64,000 nucleotides of DNA, taken from positions 1 through 64,000 of the forward strand of contig CAMJBH010000001.1 of the NCBI GenBank assembly GCA_946403855.1, given 5' to 3'. The position numbers and the translations under genes are program-made. The notes under the pieces are model-generated. The model did no database searches. It worked only from the letters and a program-made list of their open reading frames with translations, and had not been told where the DNA came from. Source of the stretch: an uncultured Bacteroidales bacterium. GTDB lineage: Bacteria; Bacteroidota; Bacteroidia; Bacteroidales; UBA932. This document shows positions 50,360 through 59,021 of the stretch, one piece after another (the stretch's first letter is position 1; each line of letters opens with the position of its first letter).

Positions 50360-52381
50360 TTATTCTCCGCTCTGCAGTACGCGGCAGCGCAGGTTGTGCG
50401 CCTGTGAACTGAAGGGCTGGTTATCGTTCTTGAATTGGTTATTGTCCTCATTCATGAAAGCTCTGCGGAATAAGTGGGCCATGTCCTGTTCTTTGTTAAG
50501 GAAGAGAGTCCAATATACCACGCGGCTGTTCACTAAGGCATATTTTCCAGTGCCCAAGTAACCGGCTGCAGGGAAATATTCAAAATGACCGCTGAGGTCC
50601 ACGTTGTACTTACCATAGATCTTGCCTCCAATCTTATGGGTCGAGCACTCTATGTTAAGCGTAGAATGGTACAGATGAGTGGCTGTAACGAAACAGTAGC
50701 CCTGAGGACAAGGGTCGTAGTCGCTCATCTTCTCAGTGTTTGAATTATTCACTTCCCAGATGCTCATGCCATCCCCTGTAGGGCCACCCTTCAGGACCTC
50801 CTGAGTCCAGACTGTCTCTTGAGAGGCGCCGGTAGTGCCTTTTGGTACTATAACCCCACCTTTATAATAAACACCTGTCCCCTTGTGATACTCATAATTA
50901 GGGTAGCGTTCCTGCTCAGCAAGAGTGGCCTTGGCCGAGCTGCTGTTTGCAAACCTCTGGCAGTAATTGCTGAAGCCATACATAACCCCTACCCGTATAT
51001 TGTCCCAAGTAGCGGTGGAATTCTTCGCCTCCTTGATACGAGGATACGGGATATGGTTGCCATACTGATAGTATGTACCCACAGTCTCGAGCCACTGCTC
51101 TTCCGTCATGGCATTAACTTCAGCTTCATCCTCGGGCGTCCAAGTGGCGCCGACGTTGCGGTCGAGCATTGCTTGAGGCATTTCAGTCTCATCCATGATC
51201 ACGTTATTCGGCTGGTCAGTAACCCAGATATGATAGTTCCACAGAAGTGTAGCAGAGTCGCCGAGATCATTCTTGTCGAGAGCAATCACGGCATTGCCTT
51301 CCTCACCGCCGCCCCCATAAAGGAAAGTGACAACGTGCGTATTGGCATTGTAGGTCATGCTCTTGACCAAAGTATTGGATTCGGACCAGAGAAGACTTGC
51401 CACCTTTGCCTCATCAAAGAATTGTTCTGTAACGATGGTCTGGGCTGTGAAGCTGTAATGCTGAGGCTCGGAGCCTGCAATCACCATGTAGCAGTTGGAA
51501 CGGCCTCCTTCGTCAAGGGCAATAGGAGCCTCGGGGAAGAGAGCATCTACATTGATAGGCTTGATTTTCTTGACCTTGTTACGCTCGACCACTATGTCGT
51601 TGGTTGCAAGAACCGCCGCAGAAGTGCCGTCGGTGAACTCAAGAACGAGTTCGCTGTTCTTGTATGTCGCCGGGGGAACAACCACAAAGACGCTCGTGGG
51701 AGTGGAGCTGAGGGCTATTTCCCTGTCAGAAACAGTGATGTACCCGTGCTTGCTCACGCCGCTCGTGCTTACCTCGCTTAAGACAGGATAGGAAAGTACC
51801 GGCTTTACTCCAGTGGTGTCGATTGTAGCATCTCCCGAGATTGCGGGCGAGGACAAATTATCGACCTTGAACGCAAGCTTGCTGAGGGTCTTGGTTCCGG
51901 TGAGCTGGAACTGGATGTATCCGCACAGGTTAGTGAACTTGAGCACTCCGTCTTCGAGCTTACCGAACATGGGGTTGGCGCCGTCGGGAATCAGCTCGCT
52001 GCCGTCTGCCGACAAGTGGTGATTATAAGAGCGGCTCCAGGTGCCCTTGCCGTCCGCAACTGTGAGTTTACGGGAAGGATAAATCACCCACTTGGTTCCC
52101 TCAGGCACTACGAAAGTAGCAACGCCGTTGTCGTCGATATTGGAGATTGCACACTCTTGAGTCGCTTCAGTACCGTTCCATGCAACTACCTGGTCGGTTT
52201 CGTTCCAGTGGAACGAGGGTGAGCCCTCATCAAGAGTGGTTTTGGTAAGCTCGCCGTCTGCGATGACAGCACGGACTTCTATCATTTTCTGATTGGCCGG
52301 AGACTCTATGTTCTCTTTGACCTGGCAGGCGGAAAACACCGCGGCAAGCACGAATGCTGCAAAAATCAAATTCTTTTTCAT
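50360..52381 (-). CDS. Fimbrillin-like lipoprotein with C-terminal FISUMP-type domain
   Basis: A 673-residue lipoprotein: MKKNLIFAAFVLAAVFSACQ has the lipobox Cys at residue 19. Residues 30-290 are fimbrillin-like, including FHWNETDQVVAWNG. The C-terminal 300 residues have the order DRNVGATWTPEDE, YYQYGNHIPYPR, DYDPCPQGYCFVT, YFPAAGYLG and a terminal NLRCRVLQ, the pattern of the Fibrobacter succinogenes major paralogous domain. The role is presumably surface binding or structure. A rare, perfect AGGAGG lies 7 bases before its ATG, in the 15-base gap after a 45-residue peptide gene. It ends a long leftward operon. Confidence 0.8.
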   Translation of the reverse strand: MKKNLIFAAFVLAAVFSACQVKENIESPANQKMIEVRAVIADGELTKTTLDEGSPSFHWNETDQVVAWNGTEATQECAISNIDDNGVATFVVPEGTKWVIYPSRKLTVADGKGTWSRSYNHHLSADGSELIPDGANPMFGKLEDGVLKFTNLCGYIQFQLTGTKTLSKLAFKVDNLSSPAISGDATIDTTGVKPVLSYPVLSEVSTSGVSKHGYITVSDREIALSSTPTSVFVVVPPATYKNSELVLEFTDGTSAAVLATNDIVVERNKVKKIKPINVDALFPEAPIALDEGGRSNCYMVIAGSEPQHYSFTAQTIVTEQFFDEAKVASLLWSESNTLVKSMTYNANTHVVTFLYGGGGEEGNAVIALDKNDLGDSATLLWNYHIWVTDQPNNVIMDETEMPQAMLDRNVGATWTPEDEAEVNAMTEEQWLETVGTYYQYGNHIPYPRIKEAKNSTATWDNIRVGVMYGFSNYCQRFANSSSAKATLAEQERYPNYEYHKGTGVYYKGGVIVPKGTTGASQETVWTQEVLKGGPTGDGMSIWEVNNSNTEKMSDYDPCPQGYCFVTATHLYHSTLNIECSTHKIGGKIYGKYNVDLSGHFEYFPAAGYLGTGKYALVNSRVVYWTLFLNKEQDMAHLFRRAFMNEDNNQFKNDNQPFSSQAHNLRCRVLQSGE

Positions 52382-52396
52382 TGCTTATCCTCCTGC

Positions 52397-52534
52397 TTAA
52401 AAGTCGATGCCTTCACTGTCGTCCAGTACGATGTCTTCCAGCTGTCCGGAGCTTTGACATAGCAAGCCCTCAAGCCCCAGCTTCCAGCTGTCAATGTCCG
52501 GGGCCACATAATAGAGTGTCTTTTTCTTCATCAT
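52397..52534 (-). CDS. 45-residue peptide gene preceding a fimbrillin-like lipoprotein
   Basis: A complete ATG-to-TAA frame on the reverse strand. The product begins MMKKKTLYYVAPDIDSW, has LLCQSS at about residues 24-29 and ends in a strongly acidic tail (DIVLDDSEGIDF). It shares YVAPD and CQS with the peptide at 4619-4759, at nearly the same spacing. It has no signal peptide or membrane helix. Its start is 9 bases after the stop of the DUF5689-type gene, so it may be read from the Sus-like operon; its stop is 15 bases before the lipoprotein ATG. Function unknown. Confidence 0.6.
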   Translation of the reverse strand: MMKKKTLYYVAPDIDSWKLGLEGLLCQSSGQLEDIVLDDSEGIDF

Positions 52535-52543
52535 AAAAATGTA

Positions 52544-54985
52544 TTATTTATTATATCTGATAGCAAAATACTCAATGGCGCTGGCATGAGCCGCATCACC
52601 CTTGGGCTGGTTGATAAGTATATCGTTGGCATAGTCAGAACCGTTGCTGCAGACATCGCTCACTGGGGCCAGACGAATGTACACATTGGGCTTACCCAGG
52701 ATGTCGAGCGGCAGTTCGAAGTCAATGCTCTTGAATCCAACTATCGACGAATACAAAGTGTTGGCCCATACGGAGACATCAGGGATGGTATATTCTCCGA
52801 TGAGGTGCCACTTGCTGTCGTCTTTAGGATCCATGCTGTCCACTTCGGACCACTCAGCCTTCCAGAAACGGGGAGAATACCAGTCCTGCTGGGTATTGAG
52901 CACCGAAATCTGCATCGAGATATGGTTGGTGCTGATACCCTCGGTGGAGAAATTGAACATCCAGGCGTAAGGACGGGAAGTGTCGTAATCCCACCAGTAG
53001 TGAGACGCCCACCCGGTAAAGCAGGCTCCATAGACATTGCTCTTGCCATACATGCTGGACGACTGGTTGTTGATGCCGCCGCCGCCCATTGCGGTGCCCA
53101 CAGCATCGGCGCTCTTGGCATTCGGGCCACACCACTCGATAGTGCCGTCGGGATTGTAGCTCAAAAGGTTAGCAAGGGCTGCATGCTCGGTGTCGAAGTG
53201 CTCCTTGGTGGGATCGATGACGATACCCAGACCGTTTTTATTACCCCAGTTGAGACCGAACATACGTGTTTCGCTGTTACCCATGGGGCCCAGATATGTG
53301 TATGTTCCAGCGCCCCACATGTGCTGCATGTAGGTCTTCTGGGTGTATTCCTTGACCTCGGAGCCGGTGTACTTACGCTGATAGGTATGAGTCATCCAGC
53401 CGTTCTCGCCGTAGGTAGGAAGGCAGACCTCGTTGACCACGTCGGGATTCCAGTAACGGTACTCCGTGAGAAGCGCCGAGAAACTGTCTTCTACGCTGTC
53501 TTTCATCTCTCCCCATACATCCTCTTTGCACTGGTGACGGATCTGATAACGCCCGATATTTCCGAGGGTTACGTCATCATCCATCTCGCCGGGGTCGGCA
53601 CCGTCGCGCCACTCGAAACGAGGGAAGCGCTCGTGCACCACCACACCGCTGATCTTTCCGGAACCGTAAGGAAGGCGGGTGCCGTCGTTGCGGTACACGC
53701 ACACGGTATTGGTGTACATGTAGATGTGGTTGGCGTTGATGTCACGGAGCAAGAGGGGGTACTTGGACAGACGGTGTGCACCGGTGCCTATGGCGTAGCC
53801 CTCGTTGACAGGAGTAAGGGCACCTTTACGCATGGGGATTTCTACGTCCTTCAGGGTCACGTAGGTGTAGAGATCAGCGTCGGTGAGTTCGCCTATGTAT
53901 TTTTCCTTGACGGGGATAGAGCTCTTGGTTCCAGCCACCTGGGAGACCACCATGTTCTTGGTGACGTTCTTGATGGAAACCCTGTCAGGCTGCTCGAGCA
54001 AGTCTGCCACGGCTCCATGGAGCAGGATCTGAACCCTGTCGAACTGCTTGAAGATATTGTCGGCGGAGTCGTTGAGCAGTATCTGCACTCCCCTGCTTCC
54101 ATCGGGCGCCTCAAGGTAGATGGTGCGCTGGCTGCCGGTATAGTCGATGCTGGAAGTGGTAATCTGCTCGTTCTCTCCGGAGTTGCCGGATGCGGGGTTG
54201 CTCACCACGAATCCATCCAGGATAATGTAATCCTCGATGGCCTTGCCGGTGGCGTAAACTCCCATAAGGTCGGAGAACGAAACCTCCACGCCAATGCCTT
54301 CCTTGGCATTGCGCTGAACAAGGTTCAAGAGAACCGACACTTCATCTCCCCAACCGTCGGTATAGGAGATATTAATGGTAGCCGTACGGGGCACGGTAGC
54401 ATCGGGATTGGCCTCTGAAGATATGCTCAGGGTATGTGAGCCGTCGGCAAGAGGGGTGTCGTCAATGTTTACACTGCTCACCCATCCCGAAGGAGCACCT
54501 TCGGGATACTCTACATCGACAGTCATGTAGGAGAACGGCACATTGGTGTTCACGCTCTCCGTCACGGTGCCGCCGGCTCCGGGAAGCACGATGGAGGTGT
54601 TTTCCTTGGTGAGCGCAGCCACCAGCGCGCCCTGCTGCTTGATGGCTATGGTGTCACGCCTGGAATCCACATCGCTGCACAGAACTATGCGGCTCATGCG
54701 CTTGAACTCCTCGTTCATAGTGGCGGTAACTTTGAGGGAATCGTCCCCATCGCCCGACGTGCGGTCGAGCGAGAGCCAGGGAGAATCGTCCAAAGTGTCG
54801 ATATGGTAGGCGCCGTTGGAGTAAACAGCAATTTTGACGGAGCCTCCATCCTCATTGATAATATACTCTTTCTGGGTCGCGCCAAGTTCCACAAGCGAGA
54901 CCGGAGTCGCGTCGTCGTACCGGCAGGCCGAAAGGACCGCAAGGGCAGAGAGCAACGCAAGACTTTGAGGTATAATATTTTTCAT
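52544..54985 (-). CDS. BACON/DUF5689-type surface lipoprotein
   Basis: An 813-residue lipoprotein; the ATG at 54985 opens MKNIIPQSLALLSALAVLSAC, with Cys near residue 21. Residues 25-220 hold two BACON-like beta domains (SPWLSLDRTSGDGDD). Residues 235-470 fit the DUF5689 OB-type domain (DYIILDGFVVSNPASGNSGE, VQILLNDSADNIFKQFDRV, TYVTLKDVEIPM). The C-terminal 300 residues form a large beta domain (WASHYWWDYDTSRPYAWMFN). DUF5689 proteins often accompany SusCD pairs and are thought to be surface ligand-binding proteins. It is a tandem diverged paralogue of the gene 8 bases upstream and may fill the SusE/F position. Confidence 0.82.
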   Translation of the reverse strand: MKNIIPQSLALLSALAVLSACRYDDATPVSLVELGATQKEYIINEDGGSVKIAVYSNGAYHIDTLDDSPWLSLDRTSGDGDDSLKVTATMNEEFKRMSRIVLCSDVDSRRDTIAIKQQGALVAALTKENTSIVLPGAGGTVTESVNTNVPFSYMTVDVEYPEGAPSGWVSSVNIDDTPLADGSHTLSISSEANPDATVPRTATINISYTDGWGDEVSVLLNLVQRNAKEGIGVEVSFSDLMGVYATGKAIEDYIILDGFVVSNPASGNSGENEQITTSSIDYTGSQRTIYLEAPDGSRGVQILLNDSADNIFKQFDRVQILLHGAVADLLEQPDRVSIKNVTKNMVVSQVAGTKSSIPVKEKYIGELTDADLYTYVTLKDVEIPMRKGALTPVNEGYAIGTGAHRLSKYPLLLRDINANHIYMYTNTVCVYRNDGTRLPYGSGKISGVVVHERFPRFEWRDGADPGEMDDDVTLGNIGRYQIRHQCKEDVWGEMKDSVEDSFSALLTEYRYWNPDVVNEVCLPTYGENGWMTHTYQRKYTGSEVKEYTQKTYMQHMWGAGTYTYLGPMGNSETRMFGLNWGNKNGLGIVIDPTKEHFDTEHAALANLLSYNPDGTIEWCGPNAKSADAVGTAMGGGGINNQSSSMYGKSNVYGACFTGWASHYWWDYDTSRPYAWMFNFSTEGISTNHISMQISVLNTQQDWYSPRFWKAEWSEVDSMDPKDDSKWHLIGEYTIPDVSVWANTLYSSIVGFKSIDFELPLDILGKPNVYIRLAPVSDVCSNGSDYANDILINQPKGDAAHASAIEYFAIRYNK

Positions 54986-54993
54986 GTTCATAG

Positions 54994-57465
54994 CTAATTA
55001 TAACGAACAGTAATGGTTCCGATACGGATATTCGTAGCCTTGTCGGTAAGAGTAGCCTGCTCTATTCCGAGGTTGGTCAGATAGGTGGAAGCGCCGGTTG
55101 CCGGAGCTTTGTCGGTAACCTTGTCGGCTACCTGCATGCGCAGGATCACTTTGTCCTTGCCGAAGCACTCCGCAGGAAGCTTTCTCATGTGGTCTTTGAA
55201 ACCGGGACATGCATCCTGAGAGGTAGTGGACCACCATACGATTGAGCGGTTCTTGATCATATCGGCACCGGGAACAGCCTTGAAGCTCGCTCCGTCGTCG
55301 ATAGAATAAAGCAGATTCCAGTGAGCCGGAGAATCGAGAGTCGTATTATTCATCTGTCCGTGGTTCCAAACGATTCCGAACACAAGGTTGGATCCGGAAA
55401 TGCCTGCGGTGGAGAAGCTGATATCGAAATACTCGCCCCTGTCCTCACCGAAGTTCCACCATTTGCGGGTAGCGATCAAAGCTGCGCTCGGGACCAGTCC
55501 GGCCTGACCCTTCTTGTCATACTCGTGGCTCATCATGCTGTTGAAGTCGGAGTTGGCCGCAAGGGTCGCGCCATAAAGATTCAGCTCGCCGGTTCCTATT
55601 TCAGGCTTGACGTCGGTCAGCTTGTCGTTCCAGTTCCATTCGACGATGGTCTTGGAGAAGGCTTCATTGTTGAGCTGAATATCGTTCTGGTCCATAGCAC
55701 GGATCTTGTAGCGTCCGAGCTCGCCGTAGCGCACCAGTTCCTCGGGGGTGATGATGCCCCTGAATGTACCCGAACCCTGGGCCACGACTTCGGAGCCGTT
55801 GCCGTAGAAGGTTCCGTTGCGCCTCCAGGGCACCATGGCGTTGGTGAGCATGTAGATGACATTGCCGGAAGTATCGCTCATAAGCAGAGGGGCTACATCC
55901 CAGCGGGGAGCCGAACCGGTGCCGGAGTAGGGATTCACCACTTCATGTTTGATTGAATATCCGTCAGTACAGTTGGTATAAGCACCGTCTTTGCACATGA
56001 TTTCCATGTTCTGCAGAGAGACCATCGTATAAATGTCGTCGTCTGTGAGCTCGGATACCGCCTTCTTCTTGGCAGGCACGTTGAACTCGTCGGGGGCGGA
56101 TACCGTCTCAATTATGCTGGCAGCGGTAAGGCCTTCCAGCGAATAGCACAAAGGCTCGGCCTGGCGGGACAGGGTGAGACCGTTGATGTTGACTCTGACC
56201 CTCGACCAGCGTTCAGTCACATTGTCTTCGATGGTGGCGAAGACCAAACGGAAGCCATACTTGCCGTCAACGCTTTCGATGTAAGCCGTCTTGTAGTTCT
56301 GGTCGAAATCGAACTTGAACTGTGCCGTCTGGGGGCTCTGGCAAACATTGGCGCTAGCCTTGTCGCTCACGATGTAGCCCTCGATGTACTTGTCTTCCGA
56401 AATAACGCCGGGGGCCATGCCGCGGACCTGCTCGAAGCTCACAGCTCCGGGATAAGAGAGCTGGGTCACCTTGTACTTGGCAGTAAGGGTCGTCCCGGCA
56501 CCGTCGTTGAACGTAATGTTCACATCGGCAGTCCTGGGTGCTCCGGAATCGTTGCGGCTCACAGTGAATTCAAGTCCGTTGGCAGTCAGTCGGGCCTTGG
56601 AGATCCAGTCGGCGTCGGTAGAAGTGGTAATGAACTGGGTGTAAGGATACACGTTGTTCGTATTAGCCGTCACGACATAGGCTCCGCTGAAGCCGCTGTA
56701 CTCTCCTGCTGCTTCGGAAAGCTCAAGTGCCGGAGACTCGATGCCCTGAGTGATGGTCTGCTTGGAAGAGTAAACCGTGCCGTCGGCAGCAGTTACTACA
56801 ACAGACATTTCAGCAAAACGGGCGGCGCCTGTGGTGTTCTCCTCAACATCGTAGTCCAGATGCAGGCCGCCCTCGGAAGAAAGGGCCATGTTGGTGATCC
56901 AAGGAGTAACGTGGAGGGTGTCAGGAGCTGCCTGACCGGCAATCACTACGCCCTGGGACACGCCTTCGGAATCGAAGAATTCCACCTGAGGCACAATCAT
57001 GTCCGTGCTGTAAATCAAAGAAGTGCTGACCGGAGTCTGTACGCTGTAGCCGGCCTTGAGGAGGCTCAGAGCGGGGCTCTTGAACGAGAGCGCCACATCG
57101 TCACCCGCCGACATTCCTTTCTGGACCAAAAGGATAGTGTCGCGGAGTTCGCCTTTTGCGAGAATGAGTTCAACGCTGCGCGCCACTCCGTAATTGGCTG
57201 AATAGGAGAATTCCAAGTCACTGTTGCCCTGGCCCTCAAGCTTATTGAGGGAGCCCCAGTTGATCTCGCGGCCGAACGAAGCTGTCCACAGGCCGTCGGA
57301 CCAGACAAGGATATGCGTAGATCCGGCAGTCTCGTTTAAACTCAGCTTATGTGAATTCACTGCCAGCGGCAGGTTCATTTCGAAAGGCTTGTCGCAGGCG
57401 AAAAGCAGCATGGAGGCAAGGCACAGGCCCACGGCCATCCTGAATATACTGTTATGCTTTTTCAT
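54994..57465 (-). CDS. BACON/DUF5689-type surface lipoprotein, paralogue
   Basis: An 823-residue lipoprotein from the ATG at 57465: MKKHNSIFRMAVGLCLASML precedes LFAC, the lipobox. Beta domains of BACON type follow (LSLNETAGSTHILVWSDGLW; DADWISKARLTANGLEF). A DUF5689-like domain from about residue 350 has ISEDKYIEGYIVSDKASANV, WSRVRVNINGLTLSRQAEPL and DDDIYTMVSLQNMEIM, each parallel to the next gene. The C-terminal domain has RKWWNFGEDRGEYFDISFS. It sits 15 bases after susD and 8 bases before its paralogue, in the place of SusE/SusF-like accessory binding proteins. Confidence 0.82.
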   Translation of the reverse strand: MKKHNSIFRMAVGLCLASMLLFACDKPFEMNLPLAVNSHKLSLNETAGSTHILVWSDGLWTASFGREINWGSLNKLEGQGNSDLEFSYSANYGVARSVELILAKGELRDTILLVQKGMSAGDDVALSFKSPALSLLKAGYSVQTPVSTSLIYSTDMIVPQVEFFDSEGVSQGVVIAGQAAPDTLHVTPWITNMALSSEGGLHLDYDVEENTTGAARFAEMSVVVTAADGTVYSSKQTITQGIESPALELSEAAGEYSGFSGAYVVTANTNNVYPYTQFITTSTDADWISKARLTANGLEFTVSRNDSGAPRTADVNITFNDGAGTTLTAKYKVTQLSYPGAVSFEQVRGMAPGVISEDKYIEGYIVSDKASANVCQSPQTAQFKFDFDQNYKTAYIESVDGKYGFRLVFATIEDNVTERWSRVRVNINGLTLSRQAEPLCYSLEGLTAASIIETVSAPDEFNVPAKKKAVSELTDDDIYTMVSLQNMEIMCKDGAYTNCTDGYSIKHEVVNPYSGTGSAPRWDVAPLLMSDTSGNVIYMLTNAMVPWRRNGTFYGNGSEVVAQGSGTFRGIITPEELVRYGELGRYKIRAMDQNDIQLNNEAFSKTIVEWNWNDKLTDVKPEIGTGELNLYGATLAANSDFNSMMSHEYDKKGQAGLVPSAALIATRKWWNFGEDRGEYFDISFSTAGISGSNLVFGIVWNHGQMNNTTLDSPAHWNLLYSIDDGASFKAVPGADMIKNRSIVWWSTTSQDACPGFKDHMRKLPAECFGKDKVILRMQVADKVTDKAPATGASTYLTNLGIEQATLTDKATNIRIGTITVRYN

Positions 57466-57480
57466 AAACTTGCGCAATTA

Positions 57481-59010
57481 TTAAAGTCCGTACTTTTCGT
57501 ATTCCTTGTTGTCCAAGGCATTCTTGGACTTGATAACTTCCTGCTCAGGAATAGGATAATAGCGATGGCAAGGAAGGATGTTGTCCTTGAGTGCCTGATA
57601 GTCACTGTTGGCGAGGGTCTCTTCGTACCATATGCCCCAGCGGACAAGGTCGAACTTGCGGTGGAACTCTCCGAAGAGTTCGCGGGCGCGCTCGTTGCGA
57701 ATCTCGTCCTGCAGACGCACGTGGCTGCGATAGACATACTCGGACAGGCCGGCACGCACACGGGTCTTGTTGAGATATTCAACGGCTTCGGGATCCATAT
57801 TCTTCTCGCAAAGGCACTCTGCCTTCATGAGTATGGCATCGGCATAGCGTAAAAGCTTGTAATTGTTGCCGTCGTTGGTCTGGTACATGTTGGGGCACCA
57901 GAATTTGGGACCCGGCCAGGGGCGTGTGTTGACACTCTTGAAATCGTGTCCGTCGTAGTTCCATGCCATGTTGTAGTTCTTGCGGATGTCTTTGCTCATC
58001 TTGGACTGCAAGCCCTGGCAGAAGATCACGTTAGGCCTCATGGGGCTCCAGGCGGTAGCCTGGTCGCCGAGCTCGGCAACCTGGATGCCGTCGTAGTAAT
58101 CGCTTCCAGCAGAACGGGGATAAGGCATGCAGATAGCTGCCACATTGGATGTGTAAACCGTTCCGCCCTGGGTGTAGGTGTGCTGAAGCTCGAGAATAGA
58201 CTCCGGCGTGTTCTTGTTACGGAACATCACGTTCTCGGCGTAGTCGTACTGCGAGAAGTCGCCGTAGATTTCCTCGATATGGCCTATGGCATCAAGTGCA
58301 GTGTCCCAGTCTTTGTTCCACATGGCCATTTTGGCAATGAGCATGTAGGCAGCGGCTGCTCCAACGCGGTGCTCCTTGTTGTCGGAAGTCCTGGTCTGGG
58401 ATGCCAGAGGTGCTATGGACTGAAGGTCCTTGATGCATTCCTCGCGGGTCTTTGTGGCATCCATCCTCGGCAACAGGGCCAGGCGGTCCATGGTTTCGAG
58501 ATCCTCTACGTCATCGAAGTAGAAAGGAACATCGCCGAAGAAGCTTGTGAGCGTATAATAATAGTACGCGCGCAGGACCTTGGCTTCGCACAGCAGACGG
58601 ATGCGGTCGGCATTGGTTTCGTCAATCTCCTTGGTATCCTTGTTAACGAAAGCACGGGACTTTTCGATTCCGTTGATCGCAAAGTTGCAACGCTGTACAC
58701 CGATGTAGCACTGGGTCCAGACGGTCTGTCCGTGACGAGGGGTTGCCGGCGAGATGTCCAGGCGGGCATCGAGAGTACCGGAAGCGCAGTACGAAAGGTC
58801 CGTGCAGCACTCGGTGGCCAGCATGTAGGTGTAATTTATGTAATTCTTCATCGGAATGTAGCAGCCGTTGACGACTGACTCGCACTCTGCCTTGGACCTG
58901 AAATAATTGTCCGGAGTGGAGATGGGAGAGAGGTCCTCCTCAAGCGAACAAGCCTGCAGAAGGGCGACTGCGCCGACGATGGAAAGTATAATGTTGAATC
59001 TTGTTTTCAT
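57481..59010 (-). CDS. SusD/RagB-family outer-membrane nutrient-binding lipoprotein
   Basis: A 509-residue SusD-like protein that caps the SusC pore and binds substrate at the cell surface. The ATG at 59010 starts MKTRFNIILSIVGAVALLQAC, giving the lipobox Cys near residue 21, followed by SLEEDLSPISTPDNYFRSKA. TPR-like helices with FRNKNTPESILELQHTY near residue 240 and the C-terminal ELFGEFHRKFDLVRWG and YYPIPEQEVIKSK are family hallmarks. It follows the susC gene by 11 bases. Confidence 0.93.
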   Translation of the reverse strand: MKTRFNIILSIVGAVALLQACSLEEDLSPISTPDNYFRSKAECESVVNGCYIPMKNYINYTYMLATECCTDLSYCASGTLDARLDISPATPRHGQTVWTQCYIGVQRCNFAINGIEKSRAFVNKDTKEIDETNADRIRLLCEAKVLRAYYYYTLTSFFGDVPFYFDDVEDLETMDRLALLPRMDATKTREECIKDLQSIAPLASQTRTSDNKEHRVGAAAAYMLIAKMAMWNKDWDTALDAIGHIEEIYGDFSQYDYAENVMFRNKNTPESILELQHTYTQGGTVYTSNVAAICMPYPRSAGSDYYDGIQVAELGDQATAWSPMRPNVIFCQGLQSKMSKDIRKNYNMAWNYDGHDFKSVNTRPWPGPKFWCPNMYQTNDGNNYKLLRYADAILMKAECLCEKNMDPEAVEYLNKTRVRAGLSEYVYRSHVRLQDEIRNERARELFGEFHRKFDLVRWGIWYEETLANSDYQALKDNILPCHRYYPIPEQEVIKSKNALDNKEYEKYGL

Positions 59011-59021
59011 GGCCATTCAGT

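Noticed and set aside
52586..54418. 610-codon forward frame opposite the DUF5689-type gene
   Set aside because: Antisense shadow; unusual Val/His/Gly composition and no motif.
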